From Bradyrhizobium prioriisuperbiae (GTDB taxonomy: Bacteria > Pseudomonadota > Alphaproteobacteria > Rhizobiales > Xanthobacteraceae), in contig NZ_CP135921.1 in the NCBI RefSeq assembly GCF_032397745.1, positions 6,188,501-6,252,500 on the forward strand: a DNA stretch of 64,000 bases, in the 5' to 3' direction. Positions 38,101-46,552 of this stretch are shown here, piece after piece (within the stretch, counting starts at the first letter, position 1; each line of letters begins with the position of its first letter). A program made the translations under genes and the position numbers. The notes below the pieces were generated by a model. It ran no database searches, had not been told where the DNA came from, and saw nothing but the letters and a program-made list of their open reading frames with translations.

Positions 38101-38997
38101 ATGATCGACTGGGATGACGTTCGCTACTTTCTTGCCGTTGCGCGCGGACGCTCGGTGCGGGCAGCCGCCGAGCGCCTCGGGGTGAACCACGCGACCGTGC
38201 TGCGACGCGTCGCCCAACTGGAGGAACGGCTCGGGGCGCGCATGTTCGAGAAGCTGCCTTCGGGCTACCGCCTGACGGCTGCGGGGGAGGAGGTCCTCGA
38301 GCTCGCTGACCAGATGGAAGCGTCGTCGCACCAACTGGAGACGCGCGTCTTTGGCCGCGACCAGAGCGTGCGCGGGCTTTTGCGGGTGACACTGGCACCG
38401 CCCCTCGCGACACACCTGCTCATGCCGGACTTCGCCGATTTCGCCCGTCTGTATCCGGACATCGAGATGGAAATCTTGTCGTCCGGCGAGCTGGCAAATC
38501 TGACCAACCGAGAGGCCGACGTCGCGATCCGCGTCGTCTACGACCGCAAAACCCTGCCGCTCAATCTTCACGGCCTGAAGGGACCGGAGCTGTTCGGCGG
38601 CGTCTACATGTCCCGCGATCGACTAGCCGCGTGGCGTGCGGGCGCGCCTGATCCCATCCGGTGGATCGTCATAAGCATTCATGGAATTCCGGATTGGGCC
38701 AGCGAGGGGGAGGTTCGTACCACCGGGGTTCCATTCAGGACCACGGACGCCGAGGCGCAGATCGTTGCTGTACGGCAAGGGCTCGGTATCACGACGCTGC
38801 CGTGCTTCGTCGGAGATGCCGACCCCCTGCTGGTAAGGGCGCCGGGCACCGACCTGCACATGTACGGAACGCTTTGGCTTCTCACACAGGGGGAGACACG
38901 CAAGACGAAGCGCGTGCGGCTCTTCACCGAGTTCGTATCCCGCAGGCTCGCCGCATACGCTCCGCTTCTCGCGGGGCTGTCCATATCGCGCGACTGA
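38101..38997 (+). CDS. LysR family transcriptional regulator
   Basis: 298 residues, MIDWDDVRYFLAVARGRSVR onward, with HTH SVRAAAERLGVNHATVLRRV and a substrate-binding domain (VRGLLRVTLAPPLATHLLMP, then READVAIRVVYD). It probably controls the divergent SDR and reductase genes. The start was chosen by alignment to the family; earlier in-frame codons from 37987 are not conserved in style. It ends 38 bp before att-like core E. Confidence 0.9.
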   Translation: MIDWDDVRYFLAVARGRSVRAAAERLGVNHATVLRRVAQLEERLGARMFEKLPSGYRLTAAGEEVLELADQMEASSHQLETRVFGRDQSVRGLLRVTLAPPLATHLLMPDFADFARLYPDIEMEILSSGELANLTNREADVAIRVVYDRKTLPLNLHGLKGPELFGGVYMSRDRLAAWRAGAPDPIRWIVISIHGIPDWASEGEVRTTGVPFRTTDAEAQIVAVRQGLGITTLPCFVGDADPLLVRAPGTDLHMYGTLWLLTQGETRKTKRVRLFTEFVSRRLAAYAPLLAGLSISRD

Positions 38998-39364
38998 CGC
39001 ACGACGGGTCGCTGGCGACTTGCCGCGCCGGGGGCGATTGAGTGGGAGTGAGGTTTGGTATAATCCATTGATTATATTTAACAAATTTATTTTAAAAATA
39101 CCGTCTGCATCGTCGGTGGCATTCTTCGTGGTATTTCGCTTGGCGCACTACTGTTGAAGCGCCAATGCATGGAAGGCAATTGATTCGTTTCATGGTATCG
39201 GCGCTGCGCGTGGCTGGCTTTGTCGATGTCCGTCACGAAGCCGTTGGGGCGCGCGCCAGCCCCCGGTCAAGTTCGTGCGCATGGGGCTGCGTCGGACAGC
39301 TTGAGGCTGATGGCGGGCGTAGAGGCGCTCGGCCCAGGTGGAAGCGGCATTCATCTTGGGCGGC
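38998..39364. other. non-coding stretch with att-like core E and AT-rich segment
   Basis: Contains core E (39035-39052), an AT-rich segment (39056-39100, including GGTATAATCCATTGATTATA) and AAAAATACCGTC at 39095-39106, the reverse complement of the first bases of modules B-D. A frame from 39165 (LRVAGFVDVRHEAVG) looks like a gene shred but is not recognised. No supported gene. Confidence 0.5.
39035..39052 (+). other. att-like core E
   Basis: CGATTGAGTGGGAGTGAG differs from the guaA terminus by one base. The preceding CCGGGGG also resembles the guaA sequence (CCGGGGA) rather than the modules at B-D, so it looks like a junction from a different insertion. Confidence 0.65.
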
Positions 39365-40039
39365 TCAGCCGACAAAACGGCGCCAGTTGCCCTCGGAGAT
39401 CACCTCGACCTCGCCGTCGACCACCTGGATGGCCGTCTGGTCATCGATGGCGTAGGCTAGGCCGCCAATCTCAGTTGCCCATTTCTCGGCGCAGGCCATC
39501 GTGTTTTCGTCGAAGCCCGGATGGTCCAGGTGAGGAAAGATTGAGAAGTCGACGATGCCGAGCGCCCGATCTTCACCGGTGATTGGAGGCTTCATTGCGA
39601 TGAATGCCTCGCCCACCATGGGCGTCATCACCATGCTGCCAGCGCTCAATCCCACCCATACCGTGTGTTCCAGTAAAGGAAGTAGCGCCGCCAGCCCCGA
39701 CTCCCGCATCCAGTGCGCCAGATAGAGAGCATCGCCGCCGTTCACCAACAGAGCATCGGCGCCACGAACCCAAGGTTCCCAGCGTGCGGCCCCGATGCTT
39801 GGCAACGCAGAGAGTTCCAGCAGGCCTACCGACTTCCATCCAAGTTCGACCATCGGACAGACGCTCGGTCGGCCCGAGACGAAGCGCCACGCCCCCTCAG
39901 GGCTCCCCTTGGGATGCCCGTAGCCTGCCGTTGGAATGCATAGGGCCGTGCACTCGTCGATAGGCTTCCCAAGCAGATTGAGCAGTGCTTTGTGAATGCT
40001 GGCGTTACGGACGCCACTAGAGGTCAGGAGCAGTTTCAT
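39365..40039 (-). CDS. peptidase E-like protein (S51 / class I amidotransferase fold)
   Basis: 224 residues starting MKLLLTSSGVRNASIHKALL. The domain has a GxSxG-type nucleophile elbow in WVGLSAGSMVMTP (Ser nucleophile), DALLVNGGDALYLAHWM and GIVDFSIFPHLDHPGFDENT with the His. Peptidase E cleaves N-terminal Asp dipeptides; this set could equally act on another substrate. It is alone between cores E and F. Confidence 0.8.
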   Translation of the reverse strand: MKLLLTSSGVRNASIHKALLNLLGKPIDECTALCIPTAGYGHPKGSPEGAWRFVSGRPSVCPMVELGWKSVGLLELSALPSIGAARWEPWVRGADALLVNGGDALYLAHWMRESGLAALLPLLEHTVWVGLSAGSMVMTPMVGEAFIAMKPPITGEDRALGIVDFSIFPHLDHPGFDENTMACAEKWATEIGGLAYAIDDQTAIQVVDGEVEVISEGNWRRFVG

Positions 40040-40217
40040 CGTGTGCCGTCCATTGGTCGTTGCGGATCCGAGGTCCGTGAAGGACCTCTAGGGTCTACTG
40101 TTGTTCCCTCTCGCAGAACGAGCACCGTCAAGGCCCGTAAGAGCGGCGGTTGTGTACGCATGAACAACTATGAGTGCCAAGCAGCAGAGCGATAACGTGA
40201 TATGACAACATCAACTC

Positions 40218-40243
40218 GGAACCATCACACATTGTCACTCCAG
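40218..40243 (+). promoter_or_regulatory. weak fourth copy of the GTCAC..TTGTCACTC element
   Basis: GGAACCATCACACATTGTCA followed by CTCC resembles the 26-29 nt element found at 56606, 60700 and 62485, with an extra base and several changes. It lies 30 bp before the guaA fragment, with no gene directly downstream on this strand. It may be a relic. Confidence 0.3.
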
Positions 40244-40273
40244 TGCAAATACGTCGGGATTACGGTGACGCTG

Positions 40274-40386
40274 CTTCGACATGCGCTTCCTCGGCGCGAC
40301 CGCGACGCGCATCATCAACGAGGTGAGGGGGGTGATCGGGTGGTGTATGACGTGACGAGCAAGCCGCCGGGACGATTGAGTGGGAG
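40274..40386 (+). pseudogene. degenerate copy of the guaA 3' end (att-like core F)
   Basis: About 113 bp aligns with guaA 22495-22609: CTTCGACATGCG, TTCCTCGGCGCGAC, CGCATCATCAACGAGGTGA, GGTGGTGTATGACGTGACGA, GCAAGCCGCCGGGACGATTG and AGTGGGAG. Two one-base deletions (after GGGGTGA and inside the CCGGGG run) destroy the frame. This is the displaced 3' end expected at the far junction of an element that integrated in guaA. Confidence 0.85.
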
Positions 40387-40408
40387 AGCGCAAAGCATTC
40401 TTGGCCAT

Positions 40409-41467
40409 TCAAGGGGATTGAGGTGCGCCGCGTCGAACAGCTTGAGGCGTGGTTCCAGTCCATCCGCGGAAGGCACGGACGAAGGAATTTGCGTCCTCGA
40501 AACCAAGTAACAGAGCGATTTCGGCGCTCGACATCATCGTCTTGCGCAAATAGTGCTCGGCAAGCGAGGATCGTACGGCGTCAAGGGTCAGCTGAAACGA
40601 GCTGCCCTCTTGCTGAAGCCTGCGCTGAAGTGTGCGCGTGCCCACCCCCAGCCGCTTTCCAACTGATTGCATGGAGACATCACCGGCGGGCAAAGCTTCT
40701 AGCAAAGCGCTCCGGACCCGCTCGACCATGCTGGCGGTCCGATCAAGATCCGACAGCCTTTGGCGCAAGGACGGTTCGAAAAACTGCCACAGTTTGTGGT
40801 TTTCGGTCAGGAACGGGCGATCGAAATCCTCGGCACGAAAAACCATTGTCGCTGACGGCGCCTCTTCAACGGAGACGCCAAAGAAGTCCTTGTACAAAAT
40901 GGCATCGTCCTCGGCTGCGTCGGCAGCTGACGGCCAGGTCACTTTAAGGGGGGTGATGGCAGTGCGCGTGGCAAGGCGCGCGAGCTGGACAAAGAACACG
41001 AGCTTGAAAGCAAGGAATACGTCCGGCGGCGGTTTGGTCTGGTCCAGAAAGTCGATCGTAACGGTGGCGCTCGGCGCCATTCGCGCGACCTTGATCGTCA
41101 TCGGTGCGATCAGCCTTGCATATTTGGCCATGCGCTCGAGTGCGCTGCCGAGATTGGCGCTGCACAGAGCAGCGAACAGTTCCGGATCGAACCAGTCGCT
41201 GGTCATGACCTTTGCAATTCGCAAGGGCGCAGGCAACGCTGCGTCCAGCGATCGGGCCTCTTCCTCGATCGCCACCCATAGCTTGAAAAAATCGTGAGAC
41301 GTCAGGCGAACCTGTTCTCGAGCAAACAGATCGCCGGGAAGGTCGGCGCGGCGCAGAACGGGGGCCGCGGCCAATCCCGCATCCTGCATCAGCAAGCGCC
41401 AGCCCGGCCAGACAGCATAATCCAAGGTGGCGATCGATCGACCGGCAAATGCGTTATCTGCTTTCAT
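40409..41467 (-). CDS. AraC family transcriptional regulator (OruR/ArgR-like)
   Basis: 352 residues with an AraC-type N-terminal Arabinose_bd domain (WRLLMQDAGLAAAPVLRRAD onward) and a C-terminal HTH: SMQSVGKRLGVGTRTLQRRL then SSAEIALLLGFEDANSFVRA. The ATG at 41467 is preferred to the TTG one codon earlier. It is divergent from an SDR and monooxygenase pair and is probably their activator. Its stop is 23 bp from the guaA fragment. Confidence 0.87.
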   Translation of the reverse strand: MKADNAFAGRSIATLDYAVWPGWRLLMQDAGLAAAPVLRRADLPGDLFAREQVRLTSHDFFKLWVAIEEEARSLDAALPAPLRIAKVMTSDWFDPELFAALCSANLGSALERMAKYARLIAPMTIKVARMAPSATVTIDFLDQTKPPPDVFLAFKLVFFVQLARLATRTAITPLKVTWPSAADAAEDDAILYKDFFGVSVEEAPSATMVFRAEDFDRPFLTENHKLWQFFEPSLRQRLSDLDRTASMVERVRSALLEALPAGDVSMQSVGKRLGVGTRTLQRRLQQEGSSFQLTLDAVRSSLAEHYLRKTMMSSAEIALLLGFEDANSFVRAFRGWTGTTPQAVRRGAPQSP

Positions 41468-41707
41468 CAAAGCACGATTGTATCTTGCGGATCATGCCAG
41501 AACAATCGCGGATGGCGCCAATCTGTCCTGGATGCTTTGCCAACGACCAGGCTTGGCAAGCAGGCGCATCGACGTGAATCCCGCGCCTCGGATTGACGCA
41601 ATCGGCATTTCCCTTGGCATGTTCCGCTAGTGAAAATGTGGGCTCCACGGGGCATGTATCGTCTCACCCCATTACTCTCACCGCGATGATGCGACGGATG
41701 CAATGAC

Positions 41708-42520
41708 ATGACAAAGACTGTTCTCATCACCGGTGCGTCGTCAGGTTTCGGCTTGATGCTCGCAAACAAGCTTCACAAGCAGGGCTTCAACGTCATCGGC
41801 ACCAGCCGGGATCCGGAAAAATATATCGGGAAAGTCCCTTTCAAGCTCCTTCGTCTCGACATCGATGACGATGCTTCCATCCAGGCCTTCCCGGACGAAT
41901 TGTTTCGACACGTCAAGCAGTTTGATGTCCTGGTCAACAATGCGGGTTACATGGTGACCGGTCTGGCCGAGGAGACCCCGCTTGATGTGGCCCGGCAACA
42001 GTTTGAGACCAATTTCTGGGGAACCGTGAAGGTCACCAATGCCGTCCTGCCGCATTTCCGGCGGCAGAGGTCCGGCAAGATCATCACGGTGAGCTCGATC
42101 GTTGCCCTTATCGGCCCGCCCAATCTGTCATTCTACACGGCGTCGAAGCATGCCGTTGAGGGTTATTTCAAGTCGCTGCGCTTCGAGCTGAACCCGTTCA
42201 ACATCAAGGTCAGCATGGTCGAGCCGGTGTGGTTCAAGACAAACCTTGGCGCCAATGCCGTAAAGGCGACGTCTGGGACGATCAGCGACTACGACGCCTA
42301 TCGCCGCAAGGCCGATGCCGCGACGAAAAAGGGTATCGACGATGCGGAAAGCCCGGATGCCGTCGTCGAGAAGATTGCCGAGCTGATCGCTGCCAAGGAG
42401 CCGAAATTCAGCAATCCGGTAGGCAAGATGACCGGCATGTTCCTGTTTCTGCAAAACTATGCGCCCAGGATGTTCGAGGGGTCGATCCTCAAGAGCGTGG
42501 CGCAGGCGGGAGGCGAATGA
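41708..42520 (+). CDS. SDR family oxidoreductase
   Basis: 270 residues: VLITGASSGFGLMLANKLHK (cofactor loop), VLVNNAGYMVTGL (NNAG), ITVSSIVALIG (Ser) and LSFYTASKHAVEGYFKSL (YxxxK). It resembles retinol-dehydrogenase-like SDRs acting on alcohols or ketones. Its stop overlaps the next start (ATGA), so the two are translationally coupled. Confidence 0.9.
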   Translation: MTKTVLITGASSGFGLMLANKLHKQGFNVIGTSRDPEKYIGKVPFKLLRLDIDDDASIQAFPDELFRHVKQFDVLVNNAGYMVTGLAEETPLDVARQQFETNFWGTVKVTNAVLPHFRRQRSGKIITVSSIVALIGPPNLSFYTASKHAVEGYFKSLRFELNPFNIKVSMVEPVWFKTNLGANAVKATSGTISDYDAYRRKADAATKKGIDDAESPDAVVEKIAELIAAKEPKFSNPVGKMTGMFLFLQNYAPRMFEGSILKSVAQAGGE

Positions 42521-42840
42521 TGAGCAAGCTGGCCATCATCGGCACGATGAAGCTTGTCCCCGGCAAGAGGGAGGAATTTGTGCGTCATCTCGCCCAGCAT
42601 CGCCTTCGTTGCCTTGCCGAGGAGCCGGACACCCACGTGTTTGAGATTTTGCTGCCGCACGACGAGCCGGACACCGTCATGCTCTATGAGGTCTATACCG
42701 ATCAGGCCGGATTCGACGCCCACTTGTCGGGACCGTCGATCAAGATCATGCGGCGCGACACGCCCGGCATGTTGCTTTCTCTGACCGGGGTTTCATGCGA
42801 CCTTGATCCAGTGGCGATGTCCGGCGATGCGAGTGCTTGA
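42517..42840 (+). CDS. antibiotic biosynthesis monooxygenase-type protein (YgiN-like)
   Basis: A 107-residue ABM-domain protein: MSKLAIIGTMKLVPGKREEF, EEPDTHVFEILLPHDEPDTV and MLYEVYTDQAGFDAHLSG. This ferredoxin-like fold oxidises quinols or aromatic substrates without a cofactor. GGAGG is placed before the ATG, which lies inside the preceding SDR stop. The pair suggests detoxification of a quinone-like compound under AraC control. Confidence 0.85.
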   Translation: MMSKLAIIGTMKLVPGKREEFVRHLAQHRLRCLAEEPDTHVFEILLPHDEPDTVMLYEVYTDQAGFDAHLSGPSIKIMRRDTPGMLLSLTGVSCDLDPVAMSGDASA

Positions 42841-43122
42841 CATCGATTACCAGGCCAGTGCGATTAGGTCGGGCGTTGTGCAACTTGCATAGCTTTCGAC
42901 TGCTGTCCCACTTTCTGCTGTAGCGGGGCTGGGTTTCCGCAAGGATGCGAGGCAGATCCCAGACACTCCACCATGACCTGCGGGGTGCGACGGTCGAGGA
43001 TCTGCGCTGGCTCGGGGCTGACCTGAGCCGGCGCGGCTGGGTCGAAACAGTATTTCCAGCGCGGGTGGCTGTCTCGCACTTGCTAATCCGAGATCGGCTT
43101 CATGACCGTCCCGCGCTCCCGC

Positions 43123-43605
43123 TCAGCTGACGAGAAGCGCGTCCAGCTCCTCGAACTGCTCGCTGAACGCACCCGTGCTGCCGGACGCGATCGCATCGTC
43201 GAGCGCTTCCTTCGAGGGATAGAGGTCGTGCACGACGACCAGTGTCTTGCCGTCTCTCTCCTCAAAAGTCACCGTGGTCACGGCTCCGTCGTCGCCGCCT
43301 TCGTCATTCGTCCAGACCAGGCGGGAGGGCGGTGTCACGTCGATGTACCTGCCGAAGAACGCGGCGCCTTGGCCGAACACCAAACGATATGTGCCCCCGA
43401 CACGGACATCCAGTTCGCAGGACACGAGGGTCAGGCCAAACGATTTCGGAACCCACCACCGTCTGAACAGTTCGGGTTTGGTCCACGCGTCGAAGACGAT
43501 GCGCGCCGGTGCGTTGAAGGTCCGCGTGACGACGAGCTCGCGGTCCGACTTTCGTTCCACCGTCGTGCGGTTCGTCCCGGGATCACTTTTTCCGTTTGCG
43601 GCCAT
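43123..43605 (-). CDS. SRPBCC/AHSA1-type domain protein
   Basis: 160 residues: ELVVTRTFNAPARIVFDAWT (START-like N-terminal strand), LFRRWWVPKSFGLTL, GGTYRLVFGQGAAFFGRYID and SRLVWTNDEGG. AHSA1-type proteins form a hydrophobic cavity; the ligand is unknown. It overlaps the upstream ArsR regulator by 23 bp, the common ArsR-SRPBCC arrangement. Confidence 0.88.
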   Translation of the reverse strand: MAANGKSDPGTNRTTVERKSDRELVVTRTFNAPARIVFDAWTKPELFRRWWVPKSFGLTLVSCELDVRVGGTYRLVFGQGAAFFGRYIDVTPPSRLVWTNDEGGDDGAVTTVTFEERDGKTLVVVHDLYPSKEALDDAIASGSTGAFSEQFEELDALLVS

Positions 43606-43948
43606 CGCTTTTTTCCTTCTGTTTCAGTTCTTCGACAATCTGGTCCAGCTCGTCGAAGCGCGAGGCCCAGAGCAGGCGATACGCCGCGATCCAGGCCGTC
43701 TCTTCCGCCAGCCGGCGGGGGCCGAGCTTGCAGGTCCGCACGCGCCCGATCTTTTCCGTGGCAACGAGCCCGGCCTGCTCCAGGACGCCGACGTGCTTCT
43801 TCATGCCCGTGAGGGTCATGTGGAACTTGTTGGCGAGTTCCGTGATCGATGTATCGGCACGCCCCAACTGCTCCAGAATGCCGCGTCGGGTTGCATCCGA
43901 GAGCGCGGCGAACGAGGCATCGAGGCGGGCTGTTATATACTGAACCAT
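43583..43948 (-). CDS. ArsR family regulator
   Basis: 121 residues starting MVQYITARLDASFAALSDAT. The winged HTH has ALSDATRRGILEQLGRADTS and MTLTGMKKHVGVLEQAGLVA. There are no Cys metal-binding motifs such as ELCVCDL, so it is the non-metal type paired with SRPBCC genes. Its operator-like 34-bp inverted repeat overlaps its own start codon, indicating autoregulation. Confidence 0.9.
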   Translation of the reverse strand: MVQYITARLDASFAALSDATRRGILEQLGRADTSITELANKFHMTLTGMKKHVGVLEQAGLVATEKIGRVRTCKLGPRRLAEETAWIAAYRLLWASRFDELDQIVEELKQKEKSDGRKRKK

Positions 43949-43965
43949 TTGGTTCAGTATATAAC
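43932..43965. promoter_or_regulatory. 34-bp inverted repeat overlapping arsR start, probable operator
   Basis: Perfect 16-bp arms (GTTATATACTGAACCA and its inverse) flank a 2-bp centre. The ATG of the arsR gene (43948) lies inside. It is the longest exact inverted repeat noticed in the window, well suited to binding a dimeric ArsR repressor. Confidence 0.85.
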
Positions 43966-44119
43966 GCAGGGATTGGCGGCGCGCAAGGGAGGCCGCGCGC
44001 AGATTGTGTGAGGAGACCAAGGTTGGAGTCAGTGCAGTGACAGCGCACTGATTTTGGAGATAATCAGGTGTACGGCAATCCAATGGCCCGCGGTGTGGCT
44101 ATCGACTCGGAGCAAGAGC

Positions 44120-44650
44120 ATGGCGAACGATGATGCGCTGGGGGAGCCCATCCGCGCGTTTTTTGAATCTGCCGAAGGCGAGAACCTCTTCCCCAACTGC
44201 CCCTTTCGGCCAGACCTTGATCGTTTGCATGAATTTGATGCCGAGTCCGCCAACATGATTTTGGTCCATATGCTGGGCCACATCATCGATCACAAGGCAG
44301 GCCAGCCGTGCCGTAATGAAGCGGGTGACACGATATCGGCAATCAATCAGGACGGTATCAATGATGAACTCCGGTACGTGTACAATGATTCCAACAACGG
44401 CGGCTTGAATGAAGCAAGGCGGGTCAATCCTGATGTCGATCCATCCGACAGGCCTGAATATCAGGGCTTCGGACCCGAACAGCGCGGGTGCTTTGGCGCC
44501 GATGCGCGGGCCGAACTGATGGCGGAAGCCATCCGGGCTTACATGCGGGATCCAAATTACCTGAAAACCGTAGCGCCGAATGTGGCGGCCCGGATTCGCT
44601 CAGCGGTGAATCCAAATCCCAACCTGAACAGGATCATTCAATTCAACTGA
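44120..44650 (+). CDS. hypothetical protein, possible degenerate zincin-like domain
   Basis: 176 residues from MANDDALGEPIRAFFESAEG, with GGAG seven bases before. The segment NMILVHMLGHIIDHKAG resembles the HExxH-containing helix of metalloproteases but has Gly where Glu is needed. The C-terminal block RAELMAEAIRAYMRDPNYLK with VNPNPNLNRIIQFN resembles the C-terminus of some bacterial effector-like proteins. Not identified; probably an inactive protease-like fold. It is convergent with the beta-helix protein. Confidence 0.6.
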   Translation: MANDDALGEPIRAFFESAEGENLFPNCPFRPDLDRLHEFDAESANMILVHMLGHIIDHKAGQPCRNEAGDTISAINQDGINDELRYVYNDSNNGGLNEARRVNPDVDPSDRPEYQGFGPEQRGCFGADARAELMAEAIRAYMRDPNYLKTVAPNVAARIRSAVNPNPNLNRIIQFN

Positions 44651-44710
44651 AGGCTGACCGTTGGGCCGGCGTAGCTGGAGCAGGCCAGCTACGCCGGAGA
44701 CCGTCATCCT

Positions 44711-45919
44711 TTAGGGATCGATGATCACTGCGCCGGTCCCGGCGCCGAAACCAATATATTTTCTCAGGCCCGTCGAGTTTTGCGCCAATCCGTCGAAGGG
44801 CTGGAATCCAAAGTCGTTCGACGTGAAGCGGCACGGGAAGTCAGGGATCACGGCTCCCACCGAAGCGTCGTAAGCGTAGCAATCGGCTGTTGTCGGCACC
44901 GGTGGCGTACCCTGATGGCCGTTGACGGAGCGGTGGTAGTTCTTTTGCGCCGTGAGATTCCACACGTCGCTCTGAAGATTGACATGTACGAGGGGGCGCA
45001 TGAACGGTGTGCCGACGGTGAAAACGCTGCCGGTGTTGCTGTCAAACGTTTGCGACAGGAAACGGTTGCGCTCCAGCAGGAGGTCGCGGCTGCGGATGAG
45101 ATTGATGTGGTAGGAAAAATTGGTGTCGAACTCGTTGCCGTAGACATGGGCCACCATGCTTGCTCCCTCGGCCGTGTCGAACAGCAAGCCTCCTTCGCCA
45201 CCATAGCTTCCGTTAGCCACGATCAGATTCTCGCCGATCTCGCACTGGCCCGTCGTCGAGCGAATGCCGCCGCCCGCATTGCCGGAGATGACGGACCATT
45301 TCAGCTCATAGAGCCCCGGAGACTGTCCGGCACCGAAATCGATGCCCCAGCCCGTACAGCTGCCGACCCAGATCTGACTGAGGCGAACGCTGAAGTCCTG
45401 GTACGAGTCGGAGACGGTCGGATCGATGTCGGTTCGAAGCGATGCGATCAGTCCTCGTCCGGACAGGCCGTCGACCTTGACGCGATCGATCGAGACAAGC
45501 CAGGCCGCCGTCAGTTGAATGCCGTTCAGCCCGGTTCGTCCAGCGGCCTTTGAGATGTTGAAGTTCGATAGCTCGGACTCGACCGTGTATCCGCCGATGA
45601 CACTGGTGTCATAACGAAGCACGGCACCCTTGACGGAATCGCCGTTGTAGTCGGCGACGATACCGCCATCCAGCATCCCGTCTCCAAAGATCGACAACCC
45701 GCGCTGATAGCCCGCGACCGTCGCCGTTCGCGCTATATCCTGCGTGATCCGGAAGACGTGTCCGCCCGGCAGATACATTTTTTTCTTGTTGGCGATGCAA
45801 TCGGCCACGCAGGCCATGATCGCCGCCGTGTCGTCAGCGCCGCCGCCGACGCCGTAAACCGAGTTGCCAACCGCATTGTAGGGAGGATCGAGAGGGCAAA
45901 GCCATGGGAGGGGAGCCAT
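44711..45919 (-). CDS. right-handed beta-helix (pectate-lyase-like) protein
   Basis: 402 residues. The N-terminal block PYNAVGNSVYGVGGGADDTA, then MYLPGGHVFRITQDI, matches the Pectate_lyase_3/tailspike opening. Imperfect strand repeats follow (LSNFNISKAAGRTGLNGIQL, YELKWSVISGNAGGGIRSTT, VAHVYGNEFDTNFSYHINLI). No signal peptide is evident. Such proteins are phage depolymerases, polysaccharide lyases or surface proteins; catalytic residues cannot be assigned. The start at 45919 follows AAGGAA. Confidence 0.78.
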   Translation of the reverse strand: MAPLPWLCPLDPPYNAVGNSVYGVGGGADDTAAIMACVADCIANKKKMYLPGGHVFRITQDIARTATVAGYQRGLSIFGDGMLDGGIVADYNGDSVKGAVLRYDTSVIGGYTVESELSNFNISKAAGRTGLNGIQLTAAWLVSIDRVKVDGLSGRGLIASLRTDIDPTVSDSYQDFSVRLSQIWVGSCTGWGIDFGAGQSPGLYELKWSVISGNAGGGIRSTTGQCEIGENLIVANGSYGGEGGLLFDTAEGASMVAHVYGNEFDTNFSYHINLIRSRDLLLERNRFLSQTFDSNTGSVFTVGTPFMRPLVHVNLQSDVWNLTAQKNYHRSVNGHQGTPPVPTTADCYAYDASVGAVIPDFPCRFTSNDFGFQPFDGLAQNSTGLRKYIGFGAGTGAVIIDP

Positions 45920-46552
45920 CGGTGTTCCTTTCAGGTTTGCTTTTGGAACGGCAGGCAAACGAGATCGGGCACGCGCCACCGTTGCCTCGGCGGAGCCGGG
46001 CGGCGCGTTGCGTCTCGGTTGTCTGTCCTATTCCGTTGGGGTTGCACGTCCACCAGACCGAGTGCGCGGCCTGTCGACGTGAAGCAATTTTACGCCTGCG
46101 ACGAGCGATGCCCGAGTCCGGGAGGCTGTGGGTTCTGTGGGCTCTGCGGAGTCGTCAACGATGCTGCTGTCGCGGCCATGCGTAATGCCGCGGAATAAGA
46201 CCGTTGATCGACGGATCTGGCGAGTTCAGGTTCGTTGCAACGATCGTGCGGGAGCAAGACGACGGTCTCACCATGATGGTATGTGCGTCGATGCGAACGA
46301 GTGGGTCGTTTGTCATCCACCGAACTTACATCGCTCGCGGATACGCGCATGGCGAAGGGTCCAGCAGTTTCCGAACTGATGAGTTCGAAGGCCTTTCCAA
46401 GGGCGTGGCGGTGCAGATTCATCAGGCGGCGCGCCCCCGCAACTGAAGGTGGGGAGCTGATTGGTGGCCATTGGTGGAGCAGTTGTCAGGTGATGCTAAG
46501 TCATTGATTTGGCGTTACAGTTCGACAAGATGCGAGCGTGCTGCTTTCATAA
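45920..46552. other. long intergenic region without a supported gene
   Basis: About 630 bp between the beta-helix gene and the tetR promoter. Weak frames exist (for example plus strand 46204-46446 and minus strand 46090-46422), but none has recognisable motifs or a good ribosome site. It looks like degraded coding DNA. Confidence 0.45.

Noticed and set aside
22613..40386. CRISPR or classical integron interpretation of the repeats
   Set aside because: Repeats are too few and too far apart for CRISPR, and neither an intI gene nor attC-like folded sites are seen.
46204..46446. 80-codon plus-strand frame between the beta-helix gene and tetR
   Set aside because: TTG start, no ribosome site, no motif and an overlapping opposite frame; not separable from chance.
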